This document shows positions 62,275 through 64,000 of a stretch of DNA of 64,000 nucleotides, one piece after another. The notes beneath the pieces were generated by a model, which saw nothing but the letters and a program-made list of their open reading frames with translations, made no database searches and had not been told where the DNA came from. The DNA lies in the NCBI GenBank assembly GCA_050732775.1, contig JBOHRN010000029.1:1-64000 (forward strand). Direction: 5' to 3'. Source of the stretch: JBOHRN01 sp050732775. GTDB taxonomy: Bacteria; Gemmatimonadota; Gemmatimonadetes; Longimicrobiales; Longimicrobiaceae. Each line of letters starts with the position of its first letter. Within the stretch, counting starts at the first letter, position 1. Both the position numbers and the translations under genes were made by a program.

Positions 62275-63837
62275 CTAGACGGAAACAGTGCTCCCTGCGC
62301 TCTTCCGGTCCAGGTACACCGTGAAGAAGGTGCGGGTAACGAAGATGGCCGAAAACATGGAGGCGACGATGCCGATCACCAGCGTGACCGCGAAGCCGCG
62401 CACCGGGCCGGTCCCGAAGTAGAAGAGGATAAAGCCGGTGATCAGCGTGGTGAGGTTTCCATCCACGATGGCCGAGAGGGCGTTACGGAAACCCTCGCTA
62501 ACCGCCGTGCGGGGGCTCCGGCCGGCGGCCAACTCCTCCCGGATGCGCTCGAAGATGAGCACGTTGGCGTCTACCGCCATGCCGATGGAGAGGATGAGCC
62601 CCGCGATCCCCGGCAGCGTGAGCGTGGCTCCGATGCTAGCCAGCCCTCCCATCACGTAGAGGACGTACAGCCCCAGCGCCGCCACCGCCAGGACCCCGGC
62701 CAGCCGGTAGTAGCCGATCATGGTGAGGATCACGAGCACGATACCGATCATCCCCGCCAGCTTCCCCTGCTCCACCGAGTCGCTCCCCAGGGAGGGACCC
62801 ACCGTGCGCTCCTCCACGATCTCGATGGGGGCGGGCAGGGCACCAGCCCGCAGTACCAGCGCCAGGTCGCTGGCCTCCTCCAGGGTGCTGCCGCCGAGCT
62901 CGATCTGGCCGCTGGTGCCGATGGCTCCCCGGATCACCGGCGCACTCACGACTTGGTCGTCCAGCACGATAGCGAGCAGTTCGCCGATATTGGCGCTGGT
63001 AAACCTCTCGAACCTGCGTCCGCCCTGGCGGTTAAACTCGAAGGTGACGATCGGCTGGTTGAACTGGATGTCGCGCTGGGCGGCGGCGTCCACCAGAAAC
63101 TCGCCGGTAACCACGGCTTCGGTTTCGACCAGGTAGAGCTCTCGGAAGCCGGTCTCCTCGCCCTCGGGCGTGAACCCCCACAGCAGTTCGGTACCGCGCG
63201 GGAGGGCCCTCTCGACGCCCGGTATGGCCAGGTACCTCTCAACAGCGGGCACGTCGGCGTCGCTCACCGCGAAGCCGCCTTCGAGCCCCAGGGGCGAGAG
63301 GAGCGCGGTAAAGGGGCGGTCCCGGTCCGCGGCTTGATCCTCACCCTCCACGGGCTGGAGGATGCCGAGGGGAGATGGCGCCGTATCTAGCTCCTCCTGG
63401 GTAGGGGGTTCATCCCCTAGGGCTGCTGAAACCGCTCGGTCGACGCGGGGCAGAGCGCCCTCTAGCTCCGAACCGGGTAGCGCGTGCCTGAATTCAAGGA
63501 AGGCGGAGCGCTGGATGATGTCCTTGGCCCGGCTCTGCTCCTGGGCGGTGGCGCCGGGCAGCTCCACCAGTATGCGGTCGCTCCCCGCTTTCTGGATGGC
63601 CGGCTCGGCGACGCCCAGCTCGTCGATGCGGGTACGGATCACCGTGAGGGCGCGGTCGATGGCGTCTTCCCTCTCCGCCCGGTCCATCTCTCCCTCGGGG
63701 TCGGCCACCTCGAGTGCCAGGTAGGTACCCCCCTGGAGGTCGAGCCCTAGGGTGATCCCGCGGTCCCAGAGAAACCAGAGAGATAGGGCGGAAAGGGCGG
63801 CGATTACGGCGAAGCGCCCTCGCAGGGTCTTTAGCAT
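62275..63837 (-). CDS. secD: Protein translocase subunit SecD
   Basis: A 520-aa inner-membrane protein. One N-terminal segment (FAVIAALSALSLWFLW), then the periplasmic P1 domain starting GLDLQGGTYLALEV, and five more segments in the C-terminal third with VLIFERIREEL and FATGPVRGFAVTLVIG-like sequence (here GTGPVRGFAVTLVIG). The P1 head is larger than usual (residues 40-330), including an Asp/Glu-rich insert near 140-170. ATG at 63837. Confidence 0.97.
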   Translation of the reverse strand: MLKTLRGRFAVIAALSALSLWFLWDRGITLGLDLQGGTYLALEVADPEGEMDRAEREDAIDRALTVIRTRIDELGVAEPAIQKAGSDRILVELPGATAQEQSRAKDIIQRSAFLEFRHALPGSELEGALPRVDRAVSAALGDEPPTQEELDTAPSPLGILQPVEGEDQAADRDRPFTALLSPLGLEGGFAVSDADVPAVERYLAIPGVERALPRGTELLWGFTPEGEETGFRELYLVETEAVVTGEFLVDAAAQRDIQFNQPIVTFEFNRQGGRRFERFTSANIGELLAIVLDDQVVSAPVIRGAIGTSGQIELGGSTLEEASDLALVLRAGALPAPIEIVEERTVGPSLGSDSVEQGKLAGMIGIVLVILTMIGYYRLAGVLAVAALGLYVLYVMGGLASIGATLTLPGIAGLILSIGMAVDANVLIFERIREELAAGRSPRTAVSEGFRNALSAIVDGNLTTLITGFILFYFGTGPVRGFAVTLVIGIVASMFSAIFVTRTFFTVYLDRKSAGSTVSV

Positions 63838-63890
63838 GCGGTGTGTGGTGCGCGGAAGATCGGGTAGCTGTCAGCGAGACTGGCGGCGGC

Positions 63891-64000
63891 TCACTGGATG
63901 CCCACCATGCCTTGCACCGACTCGATCAGTGCGGCAGAGTCGTAGCCCACCCCCTGCTTGAACACCAGGACCACGTTGCGGATCTCCCCGGGCCGGGAGA
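63891..64000 (-). CDS. C-terminal end of an unidentified protein (partial)
   Basis: The minus-strand frame entering from the right edge reads 36 codons and stops at 63891; the last part is VVLVFKQGVGYDSAALIESV, ending MVGIQ. It lies 53 bases upstream of secD. I do not recognise it; YajC is the usual gene here, but this tail lacks YajC features (GDxVxTxGGxxG). Confidence 0.55.
   Translation of the reverse strand, partial: SRPGEIRNVVLVFKQGVGYDSAALIESVQGMVGIQ

Overview
The window is a gene-dense, GC-rich bacterial chromosome segment made almost entirely of housekeeping and central-metabolism genes, with no phage, insertion sequence, CRISPR array, rRNA or tRNA that I could recognise. Several features together suggest a Gemmatimonadota-like organism, probably uncultured. 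These are a short RpoD-type sigma factor without region 1.1, the bacillithiol glycosyltransferase BshA, a CIRCE-controlled groESL operon, long operons with GTG/TTG starts, TonB/carboxypeptidase-regulatory-like receptors, and Ig-like and TPR lipoproteins. The phylum is an inference from gene content; nothing in the sequence proves it.

Layout. 1-239 holds a perfect 37-bp inverted repeat and no confident gene. 240-4926 (minus) is der-plsY-gpsA-merR-surE-pcm, with its own promoter and an intrinsic terminator separating it from the upstream TPR lipoprotein gene (5066-6499). 6570-11594 (minus) is nadA-MBL hydrolase-purN-purH-larC. 11690-12043 is an A-type Fe-S carrier. 12171-20682 (minus) is etfB-etfA-HD-GYP response regulator-GAF/HisKA protein-valS-Ig-like lipoprotein-fabI, starting from a good sigma-70 promoter. 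20817-28799 (minus) is glmM-glmS-dtd-maf-biotin carboxylase-biotin carrier-methylmalonyl-CoA mutase. 28925-34743 is mostly plus strand (metB, purD, mutM, a degenerate metallophosphoesterase) with a DUF2254 membrane protein on minus. 34733-37518 (minus) is a small membrane protein and small lipoprotein pair, then terC-ubiA-ubiX.

37647-41141 (plus) carries the B12-binding mutase subunit, an acyl-CoA carboxyltransferase and an AtuA-family protein. It is followed by rnz, groES-groEL (CIRCE upstream, a perfect 52-nt palindrome downstream) and a TonB-dependent-receptor/ECF sigma/anti-sigma cluster ending at 48366. On minus, 48356-51033 has the SRPBCC cyclase, FabF-like ketosynthase and primary sigma factor. 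ilvA is on plus at 51111. 52332-64000 (minus) is [unidentified C-terminus]-secD-secF-tatD-mutL-miaA-bshA-uppP-nadC-birA-coaX-UbiA-type prenyltransferase.

How the genes connect. The mutase, its separate B12 subunit, the biotin carboxylase, the biotin carrier, the carboxyltransferase and ETF form a distributed propionyl-CoA/branched-chain catabolic route; BirA would biotinylate the carrier. nadA and nadC serve NAD synthesis; purN, purH and purD serve purine synthesis; glmM and glmS supply UDP-GlcNAc precursors for the wall and for BshA; secD/secF serve secretion. At 17 junctions the downstream start codon overlaps the upstream TGA by four bases (GTGA, ATGA or TTGA), so many start choices here rest on translational coupling.
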